Below, one piece after another: positions 14,598 through 21,636 of a stretch of 23,390 bases of DNA. The notes under the pieces were generated by a model. It had not been told where the DNA came from, did not search any database, and was given only the letters and a program-made list of their open reading frames with translations. How positions within the stretch are numbered: the stretch's first letter is position 1; every line of letters starts with the position of its first letter. This DNA comes from a virus, in the IMG/VR virus record IMGVR_UViG_3300023170_000178, positions 1 through 23,390 of that record. One strand, written 5' to 3'. A program made the translations under genes and the position numbers.

Positions 14598-14795
14598 TTA
14601 TTTATAAGTTTCTAACAACTCTCGTTCATCTTGATATGGCAGTTCCTTTTCAGTGAGCATGTCAAATCCTCTTTGGATCTCAGGATACAACCACACATCC
14701 CAATCTTTAGCACAATACTCCCAGTTCTGTGGAACTGTCACACATGGAATAACAACCATACCAATGAATGAGATGATGTAGTTGAGTGCTGTCAT
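14598..14795 (-). CDS. Small protein with N-terminal hydrophobic segment, unknown
   Basis: This 65-aa protein has residues 2-20 (TALNYIISFIGMVVIPCVT) forming one hydrophobic span, either a membrane anchor or an uncleaved signal. A polar, acidic tail rich in Trp, Tyr and Glu follows (WEYCAKDWDVWLYPEIQRG). No family is recognised. Its ATG overlaps the stop of the preceding gene by one base (TAATG). It is the last gene of the early-type run before the late block, and its stop region overlaps the late promoter at 14606-14599. Small single-span proteins of this kind are common in phage early regions as host-takeover factors, but no function can be read here. Confidence 0.7.
   Translation of the reverse strand: MTALNYIISFIGMVVIPCVTVPQNWEYCAKDWDVWLYPEIQRGFDMLTEKELPYQDERELLETYK
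14599..14606 (-). promoter_or_regulatory. T4-like late promoter TATAAATA at the head of the late block
   Basis: The minus strand reads CTTATAAATAACAATAACG. TATAAATA is an exact T4 late core, 31 nt upstream of the ATG at 14568, straddling the stop of the 65-aa gene. It is the best-placed promoter for the 356-, 303- and 757-aa genes, sigma factor and methyltransferase, which follow with gaps of 10 nt or less. Confidence 0.75.
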
Positions 14796-15007
14796 TAGTC
14801 TTGTTTGTAAAAACCAAGTGATTGAGCATCACGAAGACGCTCTTTGAGAACCAATCCAGTCAAAGATTCCATCACACTGAGGATGTCTTCTGCCTTTGCA
14901 CCTTCACCAAGTTCCTTTGCAACAAAGTGATACTTGGCGAAGAAGGTGTCAGCAACCTCCTTGTAATCTTCAACTGTTACTGGTTTATCCTTCTTGTCCT
15001 TCGGCAT
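14795..15007 (-). CDS. Small acidic-helical protein, unknown function
   Basis: This 70-aa protein starts MPKDKKDKPVTVEDYKEVAD. An in-frame ATG at 15061 would add 18 residues, but I chose 15007 because AAGGAGGAG lies 7 nt before it and because the longer form would overlap the upstream gene by 77 nt instead of 23. The body is predicted helical (DILSVMESLTGLVLKERLRD). There are no recognised motifs, no cysteines and no membrane segment. The gene is part of a tight string of four small genes between mazG and the late block. Confidence 0.72.
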   Translation of the reverse strand: MPKDKKDKPVTVEDYKEVADTFFAKYHFVAKELGEGAKAEDILSVMESLTGLVLKERLRDAQSLGFYKQD

Positions 15008-15206
15008 CAGTCTCCTCCTTAAGTTCTTCCAAGGCTTTCTCAATGCCATCATCCAGTTCACCGATCACCTTACGGATGTCCACGATGCGCTCAGGAGTGC
15101 AGGTGGGATCATAGGTGTAATCCTTCTGTGACTCAAACAGGACTTGTCGAACTGCTGCTGCAGAACGAACGTCCATCGTTGACACCACAACAACTTCTTT
15201 ACTCAT
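14985..15206 (-). CDS. Small acidic protein, unknown function
   Basis: This 73-aa protein begins with a hydrophobic strand (MSKEVVVVSTMDVRSAAAVR), followed by a polar middle (DYTYDPTCTPERIVDIRKV) and a very acidic C-terminal helix (GELDDGIEKALEELKEETD). I do not recognise it. The ATG overlaps the stop of the 76-aa gene by 4 nt (ATGA), and the 3' end overlaps the next gene by 23 nt, where its tail contains the AAGGAGG ribosome site of that gene. Translation of the two is therefore likely linked. Confidence 0.72.
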   Translation of the reverse strand: MSKEVVVVSTMDVRSAAAVRQVLFESQKDYTYDPTCTPERIVDIRKVIGELDDGIEKALEELKEETDAEGQEG

Positions 15207-15433
15207 TCATCATCTCCAAAACTAATTCCAAAGAATCCCTGGTCACCAGGTTTCCGATTTTCTAATTTGTCCAAGACATCATCGATGGTCTTGAGTTTAT
15301 CGATCCCTGTCAATAATTCAGCGATCATGTTACACACAGCAGGACGTTCTTGTCTTGCTGCATAAGCAAGAGCGTTCCTTAGGGAAGACTCCGATTCGTC
15401 CAGGGAATCCAGGACTGATTGTGAAAGTGCCAT
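15203..15433 (-). CDS. Small helical protein, unknown function
   Basis: This 76-aa protein starts MALSQSVLDSLDESESSLRN. It is predicted as two to three helices (LRNALAYAARQERPAVCNMI, IDKLKTIDDVLDKLEN) with a glycine-rich acidic end (GDQGFFGISFGDDE). No known motif is visible. Its ATG shares one base with the mazG stop (TGATG), so it should be translated from the mazG mRNA. Size and context suggest an early accessory protein. Confidence 0.75.
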   Translation of the reverse strand: MALSQSVLDSLDESESSLRNALAYAARQERPAVCNMIAELLTGIDKLKTIDDVLDKLENRKPGDQGFFGISFGDDE

Positions 15434-15843
15434 CAGACATCTCCTTCCTTACGGTTCTCAGAATAATGAACATCAAACTCACCTCCAGGATAACGTGCCT
15501 TCAGTTTGTCCACATTCATCTCAATGACTTCATCCAGTGTAACACCAAGACCCATACAGGCTTGCATCACATACCACATAACGTCACCGAGTTCTCGTTT
15601 GAGATGGAAGAGGTTATCTTCGTTCACAGGTTTGCCCTGGAACACAATCTTCTTCACAACCTCAGTGAACTCACCTGCCTCAGCACACAGACCTACAGAA
15701 GCAGTAAGTAGGCGCTCGACAGGAAATCCGTCTTTCTGGAGAACGGCAACGCGCTCAAGAAAGCTGAGATGATCTTTACTTTCTTGTGAGGTGACTGCGT
15801 TGACAAACTCTTTATATCTTTCAGAGTCAACATGATGTGTCAT
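15433..15843 (-). CDS. mazG: MazG-type nucleoside triphosphate pyrophosphohydrolase
   Basis: This 136-aa protein matches the all-alpha MazG fold. The metal-binding helices carry CAEAGEFTEVVKK (E55, E58, E61) and LKRELGDVMWYVMQACMGLG (E84, D87), followed by VTLDEVIEMNVDKLKARYPG, a typical ending of phage MazG. MazG hydrolyses NTPs or dNTPs to the monophosphate and pyrophosphate. Cyanophage MazG was first proposed to lower host ppGpp, and later work I recall found (d)NTP substrates preferred, so the real substrate is open. It is a common cyanophage auxiliary gene. Its ATG overlaps the previous gene by 4 nt (ATGA), placing it in the gp41/UvsX/gp43 operon. It could salvage nucleotides from host DNA for the phage. 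Confidence 0.93.
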   Translation of the reverse strand: MTHHVDSERYKEFVNAVTSQESKDHLSFLERVAVLQKDGFPVERLLTASVGLCAEAGEFTEVVKKIVFQGKPVNEDNLFHLKRELGDVMWYVMQACMGLGVTLDEVIEMNVDKLKARYPGGEFDVHYSENRKEGDV

Positions 15844-16136
15844 AGATTTAGGGGTTCTGCTTGTCTTTCAGGTAGGATGTTTTGGGCATTGAGTTGTTTG
15901 TCTTTCTCCAGTTCAGTGGATGAAACATTGACAACCTTGGGAGGATCTGGATAATGACCAATCCTGTAGTATCTTCCTTGTCTTAATTGTACCATATCAA
16001 TGGCATCTCGTTCCTCTCCACAATGACAGAGAACCGAACCGTCTTCATTCAGGACCACAAAGTAAATGCCATCAGTGTCTCTGATCCGAAGATCAGAACT
16101 TGAATCCTTCGAAGGTTTTCTTAGGTTTGTCGTCAT
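15840..16136 (-). CDS. Small conserved-looking protein downstream of gp41, unknown function
   Basis: This protein is 98 aa from ATG at 16136 (MTTNLRKPSKDSSSDLRIRD). A TTG at 16163 with a better AGGAAG ribosome site 8 nt upstream would add nine residues, so the start is uncertain. The central part is beta-like (GIYFVVLNEDGSVLCHCGEE) with a CxC pair and then a helix (RDAIDMVQLRQGRYYRIGHY). The tail is polar. I do not recognise a family, though the VLNEDGSVLCHCGEERDA segment looks like a small substrate- or metal-binding hairpin. It overlaps the 3' end of the helicase gene by 44 nt (71 nt with the TTG start) and is followed by mazG through a 4-nt overlap. Confidence 0.75.
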   Translation of the reverse strand: MTTNLRKPSKDSSSDLRIRDTDGIYFVVLNEDGSVLCHCGEERDAIDMVQLRQGRYYRIGHYPDPPKVVNVSSTELEKDKQLNAQNILPERQAEPLNL

Positions 16137-17463
16137 CGTAATTTCTTTCAGGTTGTTTATCAATCATGTCTTCCTGTGCCGACTGTTCACAATCATACAG
16201 TCTCATTTTAGCACGATCGATTCCAACAATGAACCGCTTGTAAACTGTGGGATCGTTGTAGCGATTCTTCAGTTGCTTCACAAGTATTTGTCCCAATCCT
16301 TCAAGCTCGTCAGTCGAAATAAGGGCAAACATAAGATCAGCAGTAGCAGGGAGGCCAAAGGACTCACTAGTATCAGTGAGTTCAACATCACTGCTACCAA
16401 AACCAGAGCGAGTGGTCTGCGTGGCAGAAACGATAGGGACGTTTGCTTCAACAGCCAAGCCTCGAAGTTCCTCAGCAATTGCCTTGATATATGAATATGA
16501 ATTGACAGTGCTGTTTCCGCGATACCGCGAGGAAGCACATATATTAAGGTAATCAATGAAAATAATATCAGGACGGAATGACTTCTTAAGTGCAAGTTCG
16601 TTAAGAAGTGATTTAAAGTGTCCACTGTGTGCCGATGCTGTTGGGTACTCCTTGATGATCAGAGTTCCTTGGGTCTTCTGAGCAATGTTATTTACCTTAC
16701 TGGTGAACATCTGCTTGGGAAGATCAGTGATGTCCTGAATGTTAACGTTCAGAAGATTAGCATCAATTCTTTCAGCAATTTTTTCTTCAGCCATTTCAAG
16801 CGTGATGTATAAGACGTTCTTGCCCTGTAAGAGAACTGAACTTGCGACGTGACACATAAACAAAGACTTACCGACGCCAGTGCCAGCGAGAGCAATGTTA
16901 AGTGTTTTATTTGGAAGGCCACCCTTCGTAATCTTGTTGAAATACTCAAGGTCGAAACCGATCCTGTCCTCCTTCCGAGTGTAGGCGTCATACCTTTCAT
17001 CCGCATCGTTTAGATAATCATGACCGACGTTGTTGTCGAAACTGACTGCCAAAGCATCCGAAAGAATGGATGGAATGGCATCAGGAGTTTTCTTCTGGTC
17101 ACCACCATCAGCGATGGAGATGGACTCCAGAAGTGCCAGATAAATTGCTCTGTCGCGGCACCACTTTTCTGTGGTGTCAACTAACCAATCAAACTCAGCA
17201 GGATGTTCATCCAACCCATTGATAAGTTGGACAACTTCCTTATATTCAGATTCGTTAATGTCCTTCCGTTTCTCAGTCTCAATCGTCAGGACTTCCTTTG
17301 TGGGAACCTGATTATATTCAGACACAAAAGTGGAGATTTCTTCAAAGACAAGTTTTTGATTCCTGTCTTGGAAGTAATCTCCTTTGAGAAAAGGAATTGT
17401 TTTTCTTAGATAGTCTTCATTATGTAGGAGATTTCTGAGAACCAGAAATTCAATGTTATCCAT
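16093..17463 (-). CDS. gp41: Replicative DNA helicase, T4 gp41-type (DnaB/RecA fold)
   Basis: The hexameric 5'-3' helicase of the T4 replisome moves on the lagging strand and recruits primase gp61. The ATG at 17463 gives 456 aa (a TTG one codon earlier is possible). Residue numbers below count from the TTG. Visible features are an N-terminal helical domain (about 1-150), Walker A IALAGTGVGKS (191-201), the catalytic glutamate in YITLEMAEE (E224), Walker B PDIIFIDYLNI (299-309), and the DnaB-type SATQTTRSG segment (347-355). The C-terminal FEGFKF tail is the likely gp61 or gp59 contact. Length matches T4 gp41 (about 475 aa). It overlaps the uvsX end by a few bases, so coupling is likely. Confidence 0.95.
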   Translation of the reverse strand: MDNIEFLVLRNLLHNEDYLRKTIPFLKGDYFQDRNQKLVFEEISTFVSEYNQVPTKEVLTIETEKRKDINESEYKEVVQLINGLDEHPAEFDWLVDTTEKWCRDRAIYLALLESISIADGGDQKKTPDAIPSILSDALAVSFDNNVGHDYLNDADERYDAYTRKEDRIGFDLEYFNKITKGGLPNKTLNIALAGTGVGKSLFMCHVASSVLLQGKNVLYITLEMAEEKIAERIDANLLNVNIQDITDLPKQMFTSKVNNIAQKTQGTLIIKEYPTASAHSGHFKSLLNELALKKSFRPDIIFIDYLNICASSRYRGNSTVNSYSYIKAIAEELRGLAVEANVPIVSATQTTRSGFGSSDVELTDTSESFGLPATADLMFALISTDELEGLGQILVKQLKNRYNDPTVYKRFIVGIDRAKMRLYDCEQSAQEDMIDKQPERNYDDDKPKKTFEGFKF

Positions 17464-18472
17464 CAATGCTTGATCCGTAAGAGAATTGTTCTTGTGCTAT
17501 TCCATCCAACTTTTCCATCACTTCAGGAGTAAAGTACTCCTCAGGTTCTTTGAGAATTTGCTTGGCATAGACTTTCTTACCATTAATTTCATATCGTCCT
17601 GCGACATTCTTCCAAAGTCCACCGAGTTCACCGAGTTCAAGAAGACCATAATAACGATCGAGACCACGCTCATCATAATAAAGACGGACTTCAACATCTT
17701 TGTTCTCCTTACTTAGACGCGACTTAGCAGTCTTAGCTTTGATAATGTTTCCGATAACTTCTTTACCATCCTTTTCTTTCTTTTTTCCGAGATGGATGAT
17801 TGTACTTGCTGCATACTTGAGGCCGCTGCCTCCCCCCATTTCCTTAGTTGGAATGTAAGCTCCGATAACGTCATAGGTGTGATTGGTTACGATCATTGGA
17901 ATGTTTGCTTGACCCAACTTCAGAGTGAGCATTCTGAAGGCACCTTTGACCAGTTGGGATTTGGTCATGTCTCGGACTTGTTTGTCGTTGAGCGCGTCAG
18001 TAATCTCTTTCTCTGTGGAAAGCATTCCTAACGAGTCTAATACAAACATGCACGGTTTGCGGGAATCTACTGGTTTCTTTTGGTATAGATCCACTGCCTT
18101 GAGTGCTTTGCTCCGAAACTCCTCAATGGTAACGACGTTAATAACAACAACGCGATCTAAGTCAATGCCCCGAGATTCAAGTAGGGATTTGTTAACGGCA
18201 GCCTCTGTATCAAAGTAAAGACAGTAACCATCAGGATTAGAATCCAGAAAGTTTTTAACAACAGCGAGAGAGAAAAAAGTCTTTCCAGTAGAAGACTCAC
18301 CAGCAATAGCAGTAATCTTATTCCCAGATACACCACCAAATATGCTACCTGAAACCAGTGCGTTAAAAATGTAACTACCCGTGTCAACATAAGTTTCAGT
18401 CTCGTCGATGTCTGAAGCGAGTTGGGTGTACTCGCCACCAATCTCTTTTACGATGTCTTTAAGGAAATCCAT
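17456..18472 (-). CDS. uvsX: Recombinase UvsX (RecA/Rad51 family)
   Basis: UvsX forms filaments on ssDNA and drives strand exchange, recombination-dependent replication and repair. The protein is 338 aa, shorter than T4 UvsX (about 390 aa) but usual for cyanophages. Walker A is AGESSTGKTFF (58-67), the catalytic glutamate is in YFDTEAAV (E90), and Walker B is CMFVLDSLGML (141-151). The L1/L2 region includes NHTYDVIGAYIP and KEMGGGSGLKYAAST (about 197-224). The ATG shares one base with the polymerase stop, so both are translated from one mRNA. UvsY is not in the window. Confidence 0.95.
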   Translation of the reverse strand: MDFLKDIVKEIGGEYTQLASDIDETETYVDTGSYIFNALVSGSIFGGVSGNKITAIAGESSTGKTFFSLAVVKNFLDSNPDGYCLYFDTEAAVNKSLLESRGIDLDRVVVINVVTIEEFRSKALKAVDLYQKKPVDSRKPCMFVLDSLGMLSTEKEITDALNDKQVRDMTKSQLVKGAFRMLTLKLGQANIPMIVTNHTYDVIGAYIPTKEMGGGSGLKYAASTIIHLGKKKEKDGKEVIGNIIKAKTAKSRLSKENKDVEVRLYYDERGLDRYYGLLELGELGGLWKNVAGRYEINGKKVYAKQILKEPEEYFTPEVMEKLDGIAQEQFSYGSSIDG

Positions 18473-21009
18473 TATCCAAAAAATGATTCAAGGTTTACCG
18501 TTTTCTCAACATTCCAATTGATAGCATCCAGAATGACTTTCACAGGTTCCAAGAATGCCTTGTTGAATTGTACATCATAGTCGATGTATTGTTGAAGATT
18601 CAATTCATGGGGAAAGTCAGTCTGGAATGAAATGACATTCTCACCCAGCGGGTTTGGTTTCTTCAGATGAACAAACTTGATTTTGTCTCCGTTGTTGATC
18701 ATTGAATATTTGTTCTCCAAACCTGCCTTGCGGACATAATGATTGTGGAGAAGCGCACCCCTGACGTGCATGGGACAACCCTTACCATAAATGGTTTGAG
18801 CGTTCTTATGTTTATTTACATCAGACACAGAGCGTGGGAAAGCAATCTCTTCCACGGGCATCTTCTTAAACTTGATGCGTGCCTGCTCGATGTACTCAAT
18901 CACGTCATCCTCAGATGCACTCATCATCAACTTCAGTGCATCTTTAATCATGGTGCGACAGGGAGCAGGAGTGGATGATTTCACTGCCTCAATGCCCATG
19001 ATCTTCAGTTTGGGTTCCTCATAACGAACACCCTCACTGTCCCAGACATTCAAGATGTAACGCTTCTTCGCTGTCCAGATGCCACGGTCTGCGATGTTCT
19101 CTCGCTTCATCTGCATCTTCTGATCATAAGCATTGACATAAGATGCGAGTTGGTTGTAACACTTATCGATGTAAGGTTCCAACTGATCTTCACAGATCTG
19201 GTTGATCTTGGTCACAGTCTGTTCCTTATCTCCCTCAAACTTGGCAAGGAACTTATCGACGACGGGACCAAAGTTGATGTAAATGGAGTCAGTGTCAGAT
19301 GCGATCACATAATCAATGTCTTCAGTCTTGAGAATGTTATTCAAAAACTTGTTCATCTTCCCTTCGATCCAACGAATGGAAGTCTGACCAGACAGAGTGA
19401 TTGCCTCAGCGTTGGCAAGTTTAAAGTAACGGAAGTAAGCATTACCAATGGCACCATAACAACTGTTCAAACAGATCTTACGAACCATCTGGAAGTTGTG
19501 GAACTTGGCAATGTCTTTGACTGTCTGTTCCTTCTGCTTCATCAGAACTGGATCTTTGTTCGTCTTGATCTTTGCTTCGATGTCAACCAACTTCTGCTTA
19601 CACCTCAGCATTTCTTTCTTGAATGCTTTGCGTTCAGCATACATCTTCTCCATCAACTCAGGCATAAAACCCTTAACATCCTTACGGAACATCGCACCAT
19701 TGGCACACACAGCATAATCACTGTACATCTCGAAGGTCAGTTCCTCATTCAAAATCTTATCCACTGTGACTGATGGGTGTCTGTCGTCCACCAGAGTCTC
19801 AGGAGAGATGTTGTACTGCATCATCAAGTGAGGATACAGAGAGTTCAAGTCAAAGGACACAACCCAGTCATATACACCAGGTCTGGGTTCTTTCACATAA
19901 GCACCAGCGAACTTTTCGTCCTTGTCACTCCTGTCCTTCGGAGGAACGACGATGTTCTTTTTCTTCAAGTAATTGTAAATGATGGTGTCCCACAGACGAA
20001 CCTGGAACATTGGATCCACAAAGTTTACCTTTGCGTCATATGCCATCGTGATGACCAGTTCAATCAGACGAAGTTTATCCTCCAGTCTGTCAACCAGTTC
20101 CACGTCAACGATGTTGTAATCGACGAACTTCTTCCAGTCGTTGGTGTAAAAGTCTTTGAAGGTGTCGAACTCAGAGTGGTCCAACTTCTTCTGACCCAAC
20201 TCAACTTCAGCAATGTAATCCAATCGATAAGACTCACGATTGGTGTAGGTGAACTTCTTGTAAAGTTCCAGGTAATCCAAACCTGTGATGCCAGCAATCT
20301 CAAAGACGTTGTATGTGCGCCCAGAGATGGCAAGTTCGGAACCAGTCACACGTCCCCAGGGAGACAACATCCTCACCTTCTTAGGTCCCAACACACGGTC
20401 AATGCGACCACAGATGTAAGGGATGTCATACAGACGTGTGTTCCATCCAGTGACAACCTCTGGATAATTGTTAGACCACCAGAAGAGGAATGCGTTCAGC
20501 ATGTCCGCTTCCTCTGGATGATAATGATAAGTCACGTTATCCTGCTTCGGAGTGTAAGGATAACGACCCCAGGTGGTAATCTTCTTGGTTGCGTAATCTT
20601 GAATAGAGATGGTAAGCATCTCTTCATTACAGTGCTCTGGGTCAGGGAATCCCTGCTCAGACTTCACCTCAATGTCCATCGTGACGAGACCAATCTTCTG
20701 AATGTCAAACTTGATCTCATTCTCTGGATACTTCTCAGAGATGTACTGATAAATGAAACGTTCGTTGCCGTAGATTTTGAATCCTTCTACGTCCTCATAC
20801 TTGCGAAAGAATTCACGGCAATCTCGGATGTTGCCAGGTTGAATGGGTTCGACGTGCTCACCTTCCAGGGTCTTATATTTCGTTTCCGCTTTAGATTTGA
20901 CGAACAGGGTGGGATAAAACTCCTCCCTGAACATCACCTTCTGTCCGTTTTCATAACCCCTGACCAACACGTCATTGCCGAGAACTTGAATGTTGGTGTA
21001 AAATCTCAC
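18472..21009 (-). CDS. gp43: DNA polymerase, family B, T4 gp43-type
   Basis: This 845-aa replicative polymerase with proofreading exonuclease is somewhat shorter than T4 gp43 (898 aa). Exonuclease motifs are Exo I VTMDIEVKSEQ (D112, E114), Exo II TGWNTRLYDIPYI (D195), and Exo III VDYNIVDVELVD (about 297-307). Polymerase motifs are A SFDLNSLYPHL (385-395), B KICLNSCYGAIGN (511-523), and C IASDTDSIYIN (569-579) with the catalytic DTD. No intein or split is seen. The start is GTG, and GTGA overlaps the previous stop by 4 nt with GAGGA about 9 nt upstream. The non-ATG start and coupling could lower expression relative to neighbours. The end overlaps the UvsX start by one base. Confidence 0.97.
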   Translation of the reverse strand: MRFYTNIQVLGNDVLVRGYENGQKVMFREEFYPTLFVKSKAETKYKTLEGEHVEPIQPGNIRDCREFFRKYEDVEGFKIYGNERFIYQYISEKYPENEIKFDIQKIGLVTMDIEVKSEQGFPDPEHCNEEMLTISIQDYATKKITTWGRYPYTPKQDNVTYHYHPEEADMLNAFLFWWSNNYPEVVTGWNTRLYDIPYICGRIDRVLGPKKVRMLSPWGRVTGSELAISGRTYNVFEIAGITGLDYLELYKKFTYTNRESYRLDYIAEVELGQKKLDHSEFDTFKDFYTNDWKKFVDYNIVDVELVDRLEDKLRLIELVITMAYDAKVNFVDPMFQVRLWDTIIYNYLKKKNIVVPPKDRSDKDEKFAGAYVKEPRPGVYDWVVSFDLNSLYPHLMMQYNISPETLVDDRHPSVTVDKILNEELTFEMYSDYAVCANGAMFRKDVKGFMPELMEKMYAERKAFKKEMLRCKQKLVDIEAKIKTNKDPVLMKQKEQTVKDIAKFHNFQMVRKICLNSCYGAIGNAYFRYFKLANAEAITLSGQTSIRWIEGKMNKFLNNILKTEDIDYVIASDTDSIYINFGPVVDKFLAKFEGDKEQTVTKINQICEDQLEPYIDKCYNQLASYVNAYDQKMQMKRENIADRGIWTAKKRYILNVWDSEGVRYEEPKLKIMGIEAVKSSTPAPCRTMIKDALKLMMSASEDDVIEYIEQARIKFKKMPVEEIAFPRSVSDVNKHKNAQTIYGKGCPMHVRGALLHNHYVRKAGLENKYSMINNGDKIKFVHLKKPNPLGENVISFQTDFPHELNLQQYIDYDVQFNKAFLEPVKVILDAINWNVEKTVNLESFFG

Positions 21010-21257
21010 TTCAGGAGTTCCTCATATTTGTCTTTCAGTTTACCAGTGGGGTCTGCCAGTGTCAAGATCTTATCAGAATGAATCATAAATGTGTTCTGAT
21101 TGGTAATGTTTACCAACCAGGGAATCAGATTCCCATCCTCTGTCAGAACAAATGGTTCAGTCAGTTTACAATCTGGCGACCCAAGTTCAGCAGAGACCTC
21201 ATCAATCTGGGTCAACAACGTCAGATTCGACAACACCAGAATCTTCAGATTTTCCAT
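21006..21257 (-). CDS. Small Sm-like fold protein, second of a tandem pair
   Basis: This is an 83-aa protein. Strands are suggested by LKILVLSNLTLLTQIDEVSA, a turn, then CKLTEPFVLTEDGNLIPWLV and KILTLADP, with a C-terminal helix KLKDKYEELL. Its second half aligns by eye with the neighbouring 111-aa protein: (T/I)P(Y/W), a Thr, then D, P, L and Y in the same order (IPWLVN.. / TPYVPL.., DKILTLADP / DWVVSIVEP, LKDKYEELL / LTELYQKSI). From memory, an Sm-like (LSm/Hfq) protein of putative cyanophage origin has been crystallised, and this pair resembles it. A role in RNA binding is possible. The N-terminal 56 nt lie inside the end of the upstream gene, and its stop is joined to the gp43 GTG. Confidence 0.8.
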   Translation of the reverse strand: MENLKILVLSNLTLLTQIDEVSAELGSPDCKLTEPFVLTEDGNLIPWLVNITNQNTFMIHSDKILTLADPTGKLKDKYEELLK

Positions 21258-21537
21258 ACTTCTTAATTGACTTTTGATACAGTTCTGTTAGTTGATCGAT
21301 GGGTTCAACAATGCTCACAACCCAATCTGCTGGGACGGGAATGGTTTTGTCTTTGCTGAGAGGAACATAAGGGGTGACTTTCATTTCAGTTTCGCCCGAA
21401 TCCCTCTTGAAAACTTTTGCGGTGCAGGGGTTATTTAAAAAATAACCAACGACTGCTTGAGCTTCACCGACAACCATCTCTGAGACATCAGCGACAACAT
21501 CTTCACCAGATTTCAATAAGACTAATTTGATGGTCAT
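21202..21537 (-). CDS. Small Sm-like fold protein, first of a tandem pair
   Basis: This is a 111-aa protein. Strand-like segments are IKLVLLKSGEDVVADVSEM, VVGYFLNNPCTAKVF, KVTPYVPLSKD and PADWVVSIVEP, followed by a helix LTELYQKSIKKYG and an acidic tail. The KSGEDVVADV...PDWVVSI..P pattern is, to my knowledge, a widespread cyanophage/T4-like small protein family with an Sm-like beta-barrel. Such proteins often form rings that bind RNA, so with RegA nearby a role in phage mRNA control is plausible, but it is inference. The tail region overlaps the next gene by 56 nt in another frame. It is the first gene after the terminator at 21569-21609, so it may have its own promoter. Ribosome site AGGAG is 13 nt upstream. 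Confidence 0.85.
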   Translation of the reverse strand: MTIKLVLLKSGEDVVADVSEMVVGEAQAVVGYFLNNPCTAKVFKRDSGETEMKVTPYVPLSKDKTIPVPADWVVSIVEPIDQLTELYQKSIKKYGKSEDSGVVESDVVDPD

Positions 21538-21558
21538 TTTTGATTTATCTCTCCTAGT

Positions 21559-21586
21559 ATATTAGCACAAAAAAGGGGGGACACAA
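21559..21586 (-). promoter_or_regulatory. Possible sigma-70-type promoter for the gp43/uvsX/gp41 operon
   Basis: The minus strand reads TTGTGT, 16 nt, TAATAT, just upstream of the AGGAG site of the 111-aa gene. The -35 element lies in the terminator stem. Only moderate matches, but a promoter is expected here because the terminator cuts off upstream transcription. Start mapping is needed. Confidence 0.35.
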
Positions 21587-21609
21587 CTGGATTTTGCCAG
21601 TTGCTCCCC
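21569..21609 (-). terminator. Strong intrinsic terminator after hsp20
   Basis: On the minus strand the RNA reads GGGGAGCAACTGG, loop CAAAAT, CCAGTTGTGTCCCC, then CCTTTTTT. Arms pair over 12 positions with a small bulge (G against CA). The GC-rich base and a run of six Us make a strong Rho-independent terminator. It separates the gp62/regA/hsp20 unit from the gp43 unit. Confidence 0.9.
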
Positions 21610-21629
21610 GCGCCGACGATATTCAGTTG

Positions 21630-21636
21630 TATTTAT
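21630..21636 (-). promoter_or_regulatory. Late-promoter-like ATAAATA just before the terminator
   Basis: The minus strand reads CCAATAAATACAACTG at the very end of hsp20, about 20 nt before the terminator hairpin. It has no gene directly behind it. It may be chance, or it may drive a short terminated RNA or readthrough into the gp43 operon late in infection. Confidence 0.3.

Noticed and set aside
15008-15061. Longer N-terminus for the 70-aa gene (start at 15061)
   Set aside because: The extra 18 residues have an Arg/Trp-rich, shadow-like composition and overlap the upstream gene by 77 nt, while ATG at 15007 has a strong AAGGAGG site.
19777-21081. 434-codon plus-strand open frame opposite the polymerase gene
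   Set aside because: Antisense to a gene with all family B motifs intact; its composition shows no recognisable domain and it has no ribosome site or neighbours on that strand.
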